DNA of 64,000 bases from NCBI GenBank assembly GCA_963995525.1, contig OZ023214.1:55866839-55930838 (forward strand), given 5' to 3'. The position numbers were made by a program, and so were the translations under genes. A model generated the notes under the pieces. It made no database searches. It was given only the letters and a program-made list of their open reading frames with translations, and was not told the origin of the DNA. Below, piece by piece: positions 10,160 to 19,699 of the stretch (its first letter is position 1; the number at the start of each line of letters is the position of its first letter). The stretch comes from Escarpia spicata (Eukaryota > Annelida > Polychaeta > Sabellida > Siboglinidae).

Positions 10160-11165
10160 ATAGCGGGAAATTGAAATGGTGGGAATTCGGTAAAAATTAC
10201 ATCATTAAATAAGTACGCGTGATAATTCGTTGAAACTGGTAGTAATTCAAACAAATTAGCAGGAATTCGCAACTTGCGACTATGTAAGTAATATCTTTCA
10301 ATTACGTCATTAAATAAGTACGCGTGGTATTTCGGTCCAACTGGTAGTAATTCGGGAATCAGACATTAGTTTTGTTCAATGACTTCATTAAATAGATACG
10401 CATGATAAACATATATTGGCGGTCAAGCGCAAAAATCAATCATGCATTGTTAAAACCGGATAAACTGCTTGATTAGTAACTGCGCGATTCAGGACATAGT
10501 TTGACTGTTTGACTGTTTGACTATCTGATCTCATCTGGGTCAAAGTAGACACCGTTGATAGACAAGGTAGCGACAACTCAAAAAATTCTGGATAATATTT
10601 GGCAATAGTTGACCGAGGTCAATCATAAACAATCACTATCAATTAATTCCCTTTGAATCTATTATGCACTATATTTTACAGTTAGAAATTGAACATGTCT
10701 GCCAATCAACTGATAGTAATTCGGTTAGCAAGCATTTCGAACTTGCGCGTATATAAATAATTTCTTTCAATGAAGTCATTAAATAAGTCCGCGTGGTAAT
10801 TCGGTCCAACTGGTAGTAATTTGGATAGCAAGTATTTCGAACTTTCGCACCAGCATGTAGTTTTCGTCAATGATGTCATGATATCGATACGCGTGGTAAT
10901 TCGGTCCAACCGGTAATAATTTGGTTATCAGTCAATCGGAACTTGCGCGCCTGTATATAGTTTTCTTCAATGACGTCATTACGTAAGTACGTGTGGTAAT
11001 TCGGTCCAACTGGTACTACTTCGGTCAAAGTCGCAGACATTCGGCACTTGCGCGCCTGTAAATAGTTTTGTTCAATGACGTCATTAAATAAGTGCACGTG
11101 GTAATTAGGTCAAACTGGTAGTAATTCGATTAGTGGGCATTCGGAACTTGTGCGCGTACATATAC
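10160..11165 (+). repeat. ~100 bp tandem repeat, block 1
   Basis: Units carry AATGACGTCATTAAATAAGT, then ACGCGTGGTAATTCGG, AACTGGTAGTAATTCGG and GGAACTTGCGCGCCTGTA. Comparable points fall at about 10211, 10316, 10394, 10785, 10885, 10985 and 11090, so the period is close to 100-105 where complete, with a diverged gap at 10.4-10.7 kb. The minus-strand ORFs (for example 11097-10876) are by-products of the repeat. Confidence 0.75.
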
Positions 11166-11944
11166 TCTCATTCAGTGATTGTCAAGTAGCGCCCCTAACG
11201 CAACATGTGTTAAAGACTTGAGTTCATATCTCTTAGGTCTACGACTTTCCCATCACCCTAATTCCGGTTACCACACAGTTTTATCACGAGCCTATGTGTA
11301 CAACCTCTAGTCTTTCTATATTGAAGACCGACAGGATTTGAACCTGCCACACATTTGACACTAGCACATACCTCACTTGTTCTCTTGTTTAACATATATC
11401 AATGGTATGTTTTTATATATGATAGTTGCGCTTACCTTATTTACGTAAAGTATGGACTTGAGGTTAGTTCATCTGTTTACCTGCATCGTCGCCGGGGTCA
11501 ATGTCTACCTGTGTGTCAGTGTGTTTTTGTAAGTCTGGTTAGTACCTGTTAGTACCGGATAGAGTTGTAATTTCTTAGATATGCTAAAAGTTGTTAGAAC
11601 GTGTCAGAAACAGACACACCGCACTGTGATCATTCTGTTCTATTGCAGGAACTTCTAACCTTTCATATCGTTAGAGTGATAGTTTTTAGTACATCACCAA
11701 GGTAACTTTCCTATTTTAATAAGTCAACGTTGTAAATTCTAACGTTTCATAGCTTTAGAGTGGTAGTCTTTTGGTAATTGAGCACATTATCTAGGTAAAA
11801 GACTTCGCATGTGTGTCTCATTTATTGTATGGTCTTACCAATCATTCGTGTCTTAGTTTGACCTATTTATGTTGCTAGAAGCTCCACCAAGTGACTTTGT
11901 GTGTCAGTTTGGGTAGTAATTTAGGACATCATCAACGTAAATGA
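11166..11944. other. Spacer between the two ~100 bp repeat blocks; tRNA-like B box
   Basis: Two ~80 bp partial copies of TTTCATA-C/G-TTAGAGTGGTAG lie at about 11660 and 11742. On the minus strand CAGGTTCAAATCCTG (11331-11346) looks like a tRNA T-arm/B box, possibly a SINE remnant; no matching A box was found at the right distance. Confidence 0.35.
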
Positions 11945-12300
11945 CTTCGTGTGAAAGTACGCGTGGTAATTTGGTCAAACTAGTAGTACTTCGGTTATCA
12001 AACATTCGGAACTTGCGCTTCTGCAAATAATCTCGTTCAAAAACGTCATTAAATAAGCATGCGTGGTTATTCGGTCCAAATGGCAGTACTTCGGTTAGCA
12101 GGCATTTGGACCTACCGCGTCTGTATATAGTTTGTTCAATTAGTCATTAAATAAGTACGCGTGGTAAATCTGTCAAACTGGTAGTAACTCATTTAGCAAG
12201 CATTTGGAACTCACGCGCCTGTATATAATTTTGTTCAATGACGTTATTAAATAAGTACGCGTGGTAATTAGGTCAAACTGGTAGTAATTCGTTTAGCATT
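11945..12300 (+). repeat. ~100 bp tandem repeat, block 2
   Basis: Same unit as the 10.16-11.17 kb block. AAGTACGCGTGGTAAT-type starts fall at about 11955, 12055, 12153 and 12253, a very regular ~100 bp period. Confidence 0.75.
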
Positions 12301-12544
12301 GGGCGCAGCCATGAGACATAAGCGACTTCCTGCACCACCTAGCGGACACATTTAAACTATTTAGAGTAGCGCCATCTACCGCGTACCCCGGAATTGTCGA
12401 CACACTTCCGGGAATGGTAGAACTGTAGAGGCAGCCATTAGTCACATGACATCAGATGTGACGGTATTTCCGGCATAGCGCCCCTAGTGTATAACTCAAG
12501 TACTGCATTACGTGGTGTCGCCACCTATCGGGTAAAAAATAACT

Positions 12545-12670
12545 AGTCGGAACTTATAATAACAGACGACAACAGAAGATAGAACACAAGAGACAACAGA
12601 CGAGACCTCGTATGAGACGGGACAACAAACGAGACTACGACTGAGACTACGGCTGGGACAAGGTACGAGA
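12545..12670 (+). repeat. GAGACAAC-type degenerate minisatellite, outlying block
   Basis: Repeats such as AGAGACAACAGACGAGAC and GGACAACAAACGAGACTAC resemble the 12 bp array that forms the outer ends of the giant inverted repeat (14194-14640 and 32590-33023), in the same orientation as the left arm. Confidence 0.6.
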
Positions 12671-12725
12671 CCAAAATAATTTGTTGTAAGACTCTTTTTC
12701 GGAATGACTTCAGGTATGACGGCAC

Positions 12726-13080
12726 TTTGTAAATGTAAATGTAAATGTTTATTGATTTCTATAGCACCATATTTATACAATAATATTCTATGGTGCCGTA
12801 CATTACAATAGATGGTATGGTAGAAAGCTAAAACAACACTAGCATTCAACATAATACATATATTGATATAAAAAATTTAACTATAAAATTATAAAATAAT
12901 TTCTATATCTTTGGGAAGGGAGTTCCACAGTTTCGGTGCAGCAACTTTAAACGCACGAGTTTTCCTTTTTATCCTTGGTACATTCAGTGCATGTACCTCA
13001 TAGCCCCCGATGTTAATGGCCGTGTTGGTGCATTTTGCTAGTTGTTGCGGAGTGCCAATTAAAATGCACTCGCGGTGTTG
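12726..13080 (-). pseudogene. LINE 3' end remnant (L2/CR1-like C-terminus, UTR and tail)
   Basis: Read on the minus strand, 13060-12890 encodes a segment containing RIKRKTRAFKVAAPKLWNSL followed by PKDIEIIL and a stop, the usual C-terminal signature of L2/CR1-type RT proteins. An AT-rich UTR follows, then GGTGCTATAGAAATCAATAA and repeats of ACATTT at 12750-12727, the expected short tandem tail. It is a heavily 5'-truncated insertion. Confidence 0.6.
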
Positions 13081-13129
13081 CCATTTAACGGGTAAAAATT
13101 ATTGTTGGAACATATACTTAGATCAGCGA

Positions 13130-14015
13130 TTTTCAAGAACCAAACTTAGACCAACGTGTGTGACGAACTAAATTTAGGCCAGCGAGGTTGAAGAACCAAA
13201 CTTAGAGACTGGCGAATTGCATGGAATTCAGTGAATTCAGCAAGATAACAGCTTCCACTCCACAAATTCAGCAAGATACACATATTTCATTCAGCAAATT
13301 CAACAAGATACACAGGTTCCATTCAGCAAATTCAGCAAAAAATACACATATTTCATTCAGCAAATTCAGTAAGATACACAGGTTCCATTCAGCAAATTCA
13401 GTAAGATACAATGTTTCATTCAGAAAATTCAGCAAGATACACAGGTTCCACTCAGCAAATTCAGCAAGATATACAGGTTTCATTCAGCCACCTCAGCAAA
13501 TTCAGCAAGATACACAGGTTCCATTAAGCAAACTCTGCAAATTCAACAAGGTAAACAGGTTCCATTCAGTAAGACACACAGGTTCCACGAACCAAAGTTA
13601 GACCAGCGAGTTGCACGAACCAAACTTAGACAAGCGAGTTCCAAGAACCAAACTTAGATCAACCAGTTCCACGAACTAAGTTTATTAGGGTTTCAGACAT
13701 GACATTCACCTAGATACATAGGTCAATTCAGGAAATTCACCTAGATACAGAGGTCAATTCAGCAAATTCACCTAGGTACATAGGCCAATTCATCAAATTA
13801 ACCTATAACCAACACGCTAGATTTTTATAAGTGTCTTACTTTAATGCGTATGTGTCGTAAATTCGTGCCAGTATAGTGATTTTTTAGCGTATAAAGGCGT
13901 GAAAGTTGTACATTCTTGACAATTTATTACCTCAGACTAAACTTAGACCAGCGAGTTCCATGAACCAAACAACTAGCCAGTTCCACGAAACAAACTTAGG
14001 CAAGCGAGACAACGG
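13130..14015 (+). repeat. Interleaved minisatellites (CAAATTCAGCAAGATACA; CCAAACTTAGACCAGCGAG)
   Basis: Units of about 34 bp with ATTCAGCAAATTCAGCAAGA fill 13220-13570. Units of about 28 bp with AACCAAACTTAGACCAGCGA lie at 13135-13215, 13585-13680 and 13935-14015. A ~30 bp AATTCACCTAGATACATAGG unit occupies 13705-13800. A stretch at 13803-13872 (ACCAACACG, then GCGTATGTGTCGTAAA) matches 17856-17908 in the left arm. ORFs in this stretch are repeat by-products. Confidence 0.65.
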
Positions 14016-14073
14016 CATCAATGAACACGCGCTCTAGAGTCACAACGATGTGCTGCCATCTGGCGATGCTTCG

Positions 14074-14074
<1 letters not shown>

Positions 14075-14147
<73 letters not shown>

Positions 14148-14180
14148 ATGTGTGTGCGTGAGTGTGTTTATGTGTGTGTG
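14075..14180 (+). repeat. (GT)n microsatellite
   Basis: About 100 bp of nearly pure GT abuts the left outer end of the giant inverted repeat. No GT tract lies at the right outer end. Confidence 0.9.
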
Positions 14181-14965
14181 TAAGACATTGTACGAGACAA
14201 CAGACGAGACAACAAACGATACAACGAATGAGATAACACACGACAACAACGAGACAACGGACGAGATAACAAAAGACAACAAACCAGACAAACAAACGTG
14301 AAAATGAACGTGACAAAGACAGAGACAACGGCCATGACAACGTACGAGACAATGGACGAGATATCGGACGAGACAACAGGAAATAACAGATGCGACAATG
14401 GACGACACAACGAACGAGATAACAGACGACAGCAGACGATACAACAGAGGAGACATTGAACGAGACAAAGGTCGAGGCATCGGACGAGACAACAGACGAG
14501 ACAGCAGGAAACAACAACAACATATGAGACAATTGAAGAGACATAGGACGAGACTACAGACGAGACAATAGCAAAAAACAGAAAAAAAACAACAGACGAA
14601 ACATCGGGCAAGACAACAGACTAGACAATGGTCGACAAGATTTCGGAATAAATTTTAGTTAATAAGATATTACGGAAAGTTATCTGGTGTAACAGATGGA
14701 CGGAAGAACATGCTAAAGCAAAGGGCGTTTAAAATAAACTAGCGAAAATGCCCGTCACCTGACGGGATGCCTTAGTAGTTTAGAGTGGTGATATTAATAT
14801 TTACCAAATGTTAGAAACCACAATGCATCGTTATATCAAAACCATAACGCGCTCGTAGATATGTGTCTATTCTTTGTGTGTTTAAAATGACGAAAGTTGG
14901 AGAGAATTGTGAAGTTCACGTCCATTGATAGGCCATACTCGTGATTTAACAAGATTTAACAAGAT

Positions 14966-14994
14966 TGCCATCCAGAAAATTACTCTGGATGGCA
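14966..14994 (-). other. LINE 3' stem-loop before the tail repeats
   Basis: TGCCATCCAGA (14966-14976) and TCTGGATGGCA (14984-14994) form a perfect 11 bp stem with a 7-base loop, directly followed in the LINE's sense direction by ATCTTGTTAA repeats. In L2/UnaL2-type LINEs a 3' stem-loop next to a short repeat tail is what the RT recognises; a similar role is inferred here. Confidence 0.6.
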
Positions 14995-15042
14995 GTTGGA
15001 CAAGGAAGCCTTTTGGCTTATCGAGAGTCCAATACTTTTTAT

Positions 15043-17280
15043 CTACATGTATCCCGCCTTTTTAAGGTGTGTGTCGATTTTATTTTTAAACATATTCACG
15101 CTACTAGCACCAACACAATCAGGAGATAATCTGTTCCATTCATTTACAGTCCTTTGTGAGAATGAGAACTTTCTTATATCTAATCTACACTGCTCCTTTA
15201 CTAATGTAGCTTCATGTCCTCTGGTCCTTCTATCTTTCTTAACTGAGAAAAAAATGTTTCTATCAATATTTTCATAACCATTCAATATTTTAAACACTTC
15301 TATGTGATCTCCTCTCAATCTCCTGGTCTCTAGTGTTGTTAAACCACATTCTTTTAGGCGTATTTCGTAACTAAGATCCCTCAGATTTTGTCTCATTTTA
15401 GTCGCTCTCCTCTGTACTCTTTCTAGCATATCTATGTCCTTCTTGCGATATGGCCTCCATGCTTGTATACAATATTCTAAATGAGGCCTCACTATTGTTT
15501 TGTACAGCGGTACTATTAATTATTTTTTCTTATACGCTATATTTCGCCTAATTAATCCAAGGATTTGATTTCCCTTTGACGCTGCAATTCCGCACTGCTC
15601 TGAAACCTTCATATCAGCACTAATGGTTAACCCTAAGTCCTTTTCTTTTACAGTAGTACTTAGAACAGTACGCCCCATTTTATATTTTACCTCTTCATTC
15701 CCATGACCTGTGTGGAGGCATTTACATTTCCCAAAATTGAACAGCATTTGCCACTTTTCAGACCATTTGATCAACCTATCAAGATCATCTTGTAAATGCT
15801 GTCTGTCTCCATCACTTTTAATCCTTCTAAACACTTTTGTATCATCCGCAAATTTTAACACCTTGCTTGTTATATCATCGTCCAAATCGTTGATATATAT
15901 TAAGAATAATATAGGTCCTAGTACTGATCCCTGTGGTACCCCACTCAATACCGATTTCCAGTTTGAAGCCTCCCCATCAACTACTACACGTTGTCTTCTG
16001 TCATTCAGCCATTTTTCTATCCAGTTTATTATACCATTTCCTATGCCATGGGCCTTTAGCTTAAGGAGTAATCTTTGTTGTGGTACTTTGTCGAAAGCTT
16101 TTTGAAAATCTAAATAGATGATATCTACTGGTGATCCCTCATCTACCCACCTAGTGATGTCTTCCAAAAAACATAACATATTTGTTAAGCATGACCTCGC
16201 TTTTAAAAACCCATGTTGAGATGGGTTTATCAAGTTATGTTTAACAAGAAAATCCACCATGTGATCTTTAATTAGTCTTTCTAATAATTTGCAAATCACT
16301 GATGTTAAACTCACTGGTCTATAGTTCTCTGACTTGTTTCTCGAACCTTTTTTAAATAACGGTATAATGTTTGCCTCTTTCCATTCTAAAGGAACCACTC
16401 CCTCTTCTAATGACAAATTGAAAACTGTTGCAAGCGGTGCGCTAATTTGTTCTACAATTTCCAATAGTAGTTTGGGCGGAATCCCGTCCACTCCAGGTGA
16501 TTTATTATCCTTCATAGCCCTTATTTTCTTAGCTACCATTTCCGAGGTTACAACTAACTGTCCTAAATAGTCTGAATCTGCCCCCTTGAACTTAGCCTCT
16601 GGTACTGGCAGTGAACTAATATCTTCCATGGTAAACACTGAACTAAAATACTCATTCAGGTCTTCTGCCATTAAGAATCCCTCTGATATTGTATTTCCAG
16701 CACTATCTTCTAGAGGACCGACCTTATCCTGAACTTTCTGTTTCCTTCGAATATACGCATACAAACTCTTACTGTCATGTTTTATATTACTAGCTAATTT
16801 TTTTCATAGCTTCTCTTTGAATTTCTAATTTCAGCTGTAGCTTGATTAAGTGCTTCTTTATAAATGTTGTAGTCTTCATCATTTCCAGTACATCTATATG
16901 ACTTCCACATCATTTGTTTATACTTAATTTTTCTAATGGCTTCTTTCGATAAGTGTTTCTTTTTAGACCGTTTCCCTTGTTTTTTTAAAGGTACAAATTT
17001 ATCGACTATGCACTTAATTTCACTATTTAAGATATTCCAGCATTCGGTTGCTGTCTTATTCTTCAGTGTGTTATTCCAGTCTATCTTTGCTAAATATTTC
17101 CTCATGTCCTTATACCTTCCTTTGTGGAAATTTCTCCTATACTGCTTTTTACTATTCCTTTCTGATTTTACTTTGATGGTAAAATGTATGTGGTTGTGAT
17201 CACTACTCCCCAGTGGCTCACATATCTTGACATTGTCAACTAATGCTTTGGCCCTTCTGGTCTGTATTTTATTCCACCTA
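15043..17280 (-). pseudogene. LINE ORF2-type protein (end of endonuclease, RT, C-terminus), two lesions
   Basis: Reading leftwards, the frame starts near 17245 with the last part of the AP-endonuclease (SSDHNHIHF holds the final catalytic His). A basic linker (KKQGKRSKKKHLSKEAIRK) follows, then the RT: NKSPGVDGIPPKLL, IPLFKKGSRNKSENYRPVSL, YLDFQKAFDKVPQ (motif A), SGVPQGSVLGPILFLIYIND (motif B) and KFADDTKVF with the catalytic FADD at 15852-15841. The C-terminal part reads RPHLEYCIQAWRPY and NEWNRLSPDCVGA and ends at 15043. One base is missing in an A run near 16800, shifting frame, and one TAA at 15522-15520 interrupts an otherwise continuous frame. The copy is therefore young, lost its 5' part on insertion, and is close to coding. 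Confidence 0.85.
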
Positions 17281-17281
17281 A

Positions 17282-17645
17282 CACCACTATGAATGGACCT
17301 AGGTGCGTGGAGTTGCTGAAGGAGAAGCTGAAACTGCATATGGACATCCACAAATGTACGATTTCCATGCAAGATGGCGCTCCTTGTCACCGATCCAAGG
17401 TAGCCATTAATGTCCTCAAGAACAAAATCTCCGTGTTGGAATGGCCTGGGAACAGCCCAGATCTAAATCCCATTGAGAACCTGTGGACAACAATGAAGGA
17501 TAAGGTGGCAGACAAACAACCATCAAGCGCTCAAAACTTGAAACAAGCTATCAAGGACGTTTGGGTCACCAAAATCACCCAGGAGTACTGCGAATCTCTG
17601 GTTTCTAGCATGCCATATCGCATCCAGCAAAGGAGGCCACACTAA
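17282..17645 (+). pseudogene. Tc1-type transposase, C-terminal fragment
   Basis: About 118 codons remain, starting within the catalytic domain at MNGPRCVELLKEKLKLHMD. The second catalytic Asp is in SMQDGAPCHRS and the final Glu in NSPDLNPIENLW, placed as expected for the DD34E signature of Tc1 transposases, followed by a normal C-terminus ending RIQQRRPH. The helix-turn-helix region and first Asp were lost at the LINE junction, so the product cannot catalyse transposition. Differences from the right-arm copy are few (for example Cys for Tyr after NGPR, Val for Phe in AINxLKNK), consistent with a shared insertion before the arms were duplicated. Confidence 0.85.
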
Positions 17646-17820
17646 ATACTGAAAAGTAGAGACACTGACACTTTTGGACGACATAAAGTTTCATATTATG
17701 TTGTACTACGTTTATGTGGCGAAATAAACTGATATAATGTTATGTGAAGGCCAAAAAATCATAGTTTTGTCAAATTTCTTTAAAAAATCGTGCCTGGTCT
17801 TTAACTTTTGCAAATGACTG
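17282..17820 (+). mobile_element. Truncated Tc1/mariner element (left-arm copy)
   Basis: This is the inverted counterpart of the 3' half of the complete element at 30114-31482. The terminal repeat TTAACTTTTGCAAATGACTG ends at 17820, followed by TA. The 5' half is missing because of the LINE junction at 17281. Confidence 0.8.
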
Positions 17821-18239
17821 TAGAACATTACCGAAGTAAGTTCGTAACAATTTGGCTGACCAACACGATAGACTTGTACAACTTTAACGCGTATGTGTCG
17901 TAAAGACCGCAACTTAATAGATCGAGTGGTACCCGACACAATCTGGTCCACCTGGGAATTTGGGTATTTGGCGGACTGAAGAGAGTCGTAGTTACTCTCG
18001 TCGTTTACCCGCGTTTATTGTTTTGGATAATCTATCGCAGAATGGCAACCGCTAGAGATATTGCCATGTGGTCTTCTGCATCTGCTTCGGTTCCCCAACG
18101 CGAACCCGACGCAGGAGACCACAACGCGATAACCCGTACAAAACCGAAACGTTTGGCCTGTTTCTAGGTAGAGTGCGAAACTTAGTCAAATGTTTGGACG
18201 ACGTTTTGAAAACGGGCCCCAGAATCGTAACACCTCGGA

Positions 18240-18745
18240 TATGATCAAAATATTGTAAGTTACGAATTGAACATTACGGAAAAATTACTAAGTCCTTTTT
18301 TTGAAAAATAATCTAAGTCCCAGCTTTACAAAATATTCTAAATTAAGTCCCAGTTTGAAAAACATTCTAAAGTAGTTCCGACATTGAAAAATTACTAAGT
18401 GAAGACTGTGAAAAAAATATCCTAAATACCGAATAAAAAAAATATTCTAAATACCAAGTTTAGCTCAAACAAATTAAGTTCCGACTTCGAAAAATTACAA
18501 AGTATTGACTTTGAAAAATTACTAAATGCTGACTTTGAGAAAAGTTGAAGGTGATGGAAACATTACTAAGCGCCAAAGTTGAACAATACTCTAAATCCCA
18601 ACTTTAACAAATAATTGTTAAAATAATTTACGACTATCAAAAATATTCTAAGTACCAACTTTCACAAATATTTTAAGTACTAACTTTAAAAAGTTCTTCT
18701 AAGTACCGACTTTGAATAATATTCTAAGTACCGAAGTAGTAATAG
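18240..18745 (+). repeat. ~25 bp degenerate array (AAATATTCTAAGTACCGACTTT)
   Basis: About twenty units of the type TTTGAAAAAT-ATTCTAAGTACC with variable linkers. The mirror array in the right arm is at about 29205-29690. Confidence 0.7.
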
Positions 18746-18808
18746 ATGTCCCTTATGATTGATGGTGGCGCATCAGGAGCAAACCCCCATGTTAAGAGAT
18801 AGGGGTTT

Positions 18809-18940
18809 ACTCCAGACCGCGCATTTTCTTACGCTTATGATTTATGCAAATGAGCTTTTATGCGCAGTCTGGAGTAAGCGCAATTGACCAATCACGAGCG
18901 AGCTGGGCCTTGTGGGCGTGGTTAGTTATGCAAATAAAAG
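18809..18940 (+). promoter_or_regulatory. Promoter-like module: hairpin, CCAAT, GC/KLF box, two octamers
   Basis: ACTCCAGACCGCGCA (18809-18823) pairs with TGCGCAGTCTGGAGT (18861-18875) with one mismatch, with the POU octamer ATGCAAAT (18844-18851) in the loop. Then come CCAATCA (18888-18894), GTGGGCGTGGTTAG (about 18911-18924) and a second ATGCAAAT (18928-18935) followed by AAAAG. These are standard metazoan promoter motifs in a compact order. The right arm keeps most of it (about 29000-29128), but its CCAAT is changed to TCAAT. Function is inferred only. Confidence 0.35.
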
Positions 18941-18944
18941 CATA

Positions 18945-19690
18945 GGCCATTTTAACCCCATATTAAAGCATAGGAATTTTTTATCGCAAAGGTATCCGAC
19001 CACTTTTGGGGTTTTTATCCCATGTTAAAGCATAGGCCATTTTAAACCCATGTTAAAGCATAGGAATTTTTTATCGCAAAGGTATCCGACCACTTTTTGG
19101 GTTTTTATCCCATGTTAAAGCATAGGCCGTTTTTATCGCAAAGGTATCCGACCACTTTTTGGGTTTTTATCCCATGTTAAAGCATAGGCCATTTTTATCC
19201 CATGTTAAAGCATAGGAAATTTTATCGTAAAGGTATACAAACACTTTTTGAATTTATCCCATGTTAAAGCATAGGCCATTTTAACCCCATGTTAAAGCAT
19301 AGGAATTTTTTTTCGCAAAGGTATCCGACCACTTTTTGGGTTTTTATCCCATGTTAAAGCATAGGAAATTTTATCGTAAAGGTATACGAACACTTTTGGA
19401 ATTTATCCCATGTTAAAGCATAGGTAATTTTATCGTAAAGGTATACGAACAATTTTTGAATTTATCCCATGTTAAAGCATAGGCCATTTTAACCCAATGT
19501 TAAAGCATAGGCCGTTTTTATCGCAAAGGTATCCGACCACTTTTTGGGTTTTTATCCCATGTTAAAGCATAGGCCATTTTTATCCCATGTTAAAGCATAG
19601 GAAATTTTATCGTAAAGGTATACGAATACTTTTTAAATTTATCCCATGTTAAAGCATAGGCCATTTTATCGCAAAGGTATCCGACCACTT
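18945..19690 (+). repeat. ~60 bp composite array (CCCATGTTAAAGCATAGG + CGCAAAGGTATCCGACCACT)
   Basis: Two modules alternate: ATCCCATGTTAAAGCATAGG with CC-ATTTT or AA-ATTTT, and ATCGCAAAGGTATCCGACCA with CTTTTTGGGTT (variant TCGTAAAGGTATACGAACAC). The modules are shuffled rather than strictly periodic. The mirror array is at about 28180-29000 with a different number and order of modules. Confidence 0.8.
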
Positions 19691-19699
19691 TTTGAATAA

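Larger units (their letters stand above)
14946..17281 (-). mobile_element. 5'-truncated Jockey/CR1-type LINE inserted in the left arm
   Basis: The element runs from a 5' truncation at about 17281 (abutting mid-Tc1 sequence) to a 3' tail at 14946. Just before the tail is a perfect hairpin (14966-14994), then two copies of ATCTTGTTAA as read on the minus strand. The corresponding right-arm interval (about 30654-32289, 1.6 kb) is missing here, so insertion and deletion coincide. Confidence 0.75.

Noticed and set aside
11331..11346. tRNA gene on the minus strand
   Set aside because: Only a T-arm/B-box-like segment is present; no A box, anticodon arm or acceptor pairing could be found.
13221..14611. 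ORFs over the minisatellites and (GT)n tract
   Set aside because: Low-complexity translations (VCVCV, VSSVVSS, SAN-repeats) in several overlapping frames.
15710..17199. Plus-strand ORFs over the left-arm LINE
   Set aside because: Antisense shadows of the LINE protein.
18945..19690. CRISPR-like appearance of regularly spaced repeats
   Set aside because: The spacers are themselves repeats of a second module, and the surrounding elements are animal retrotransposons. No cas-like genes are present.
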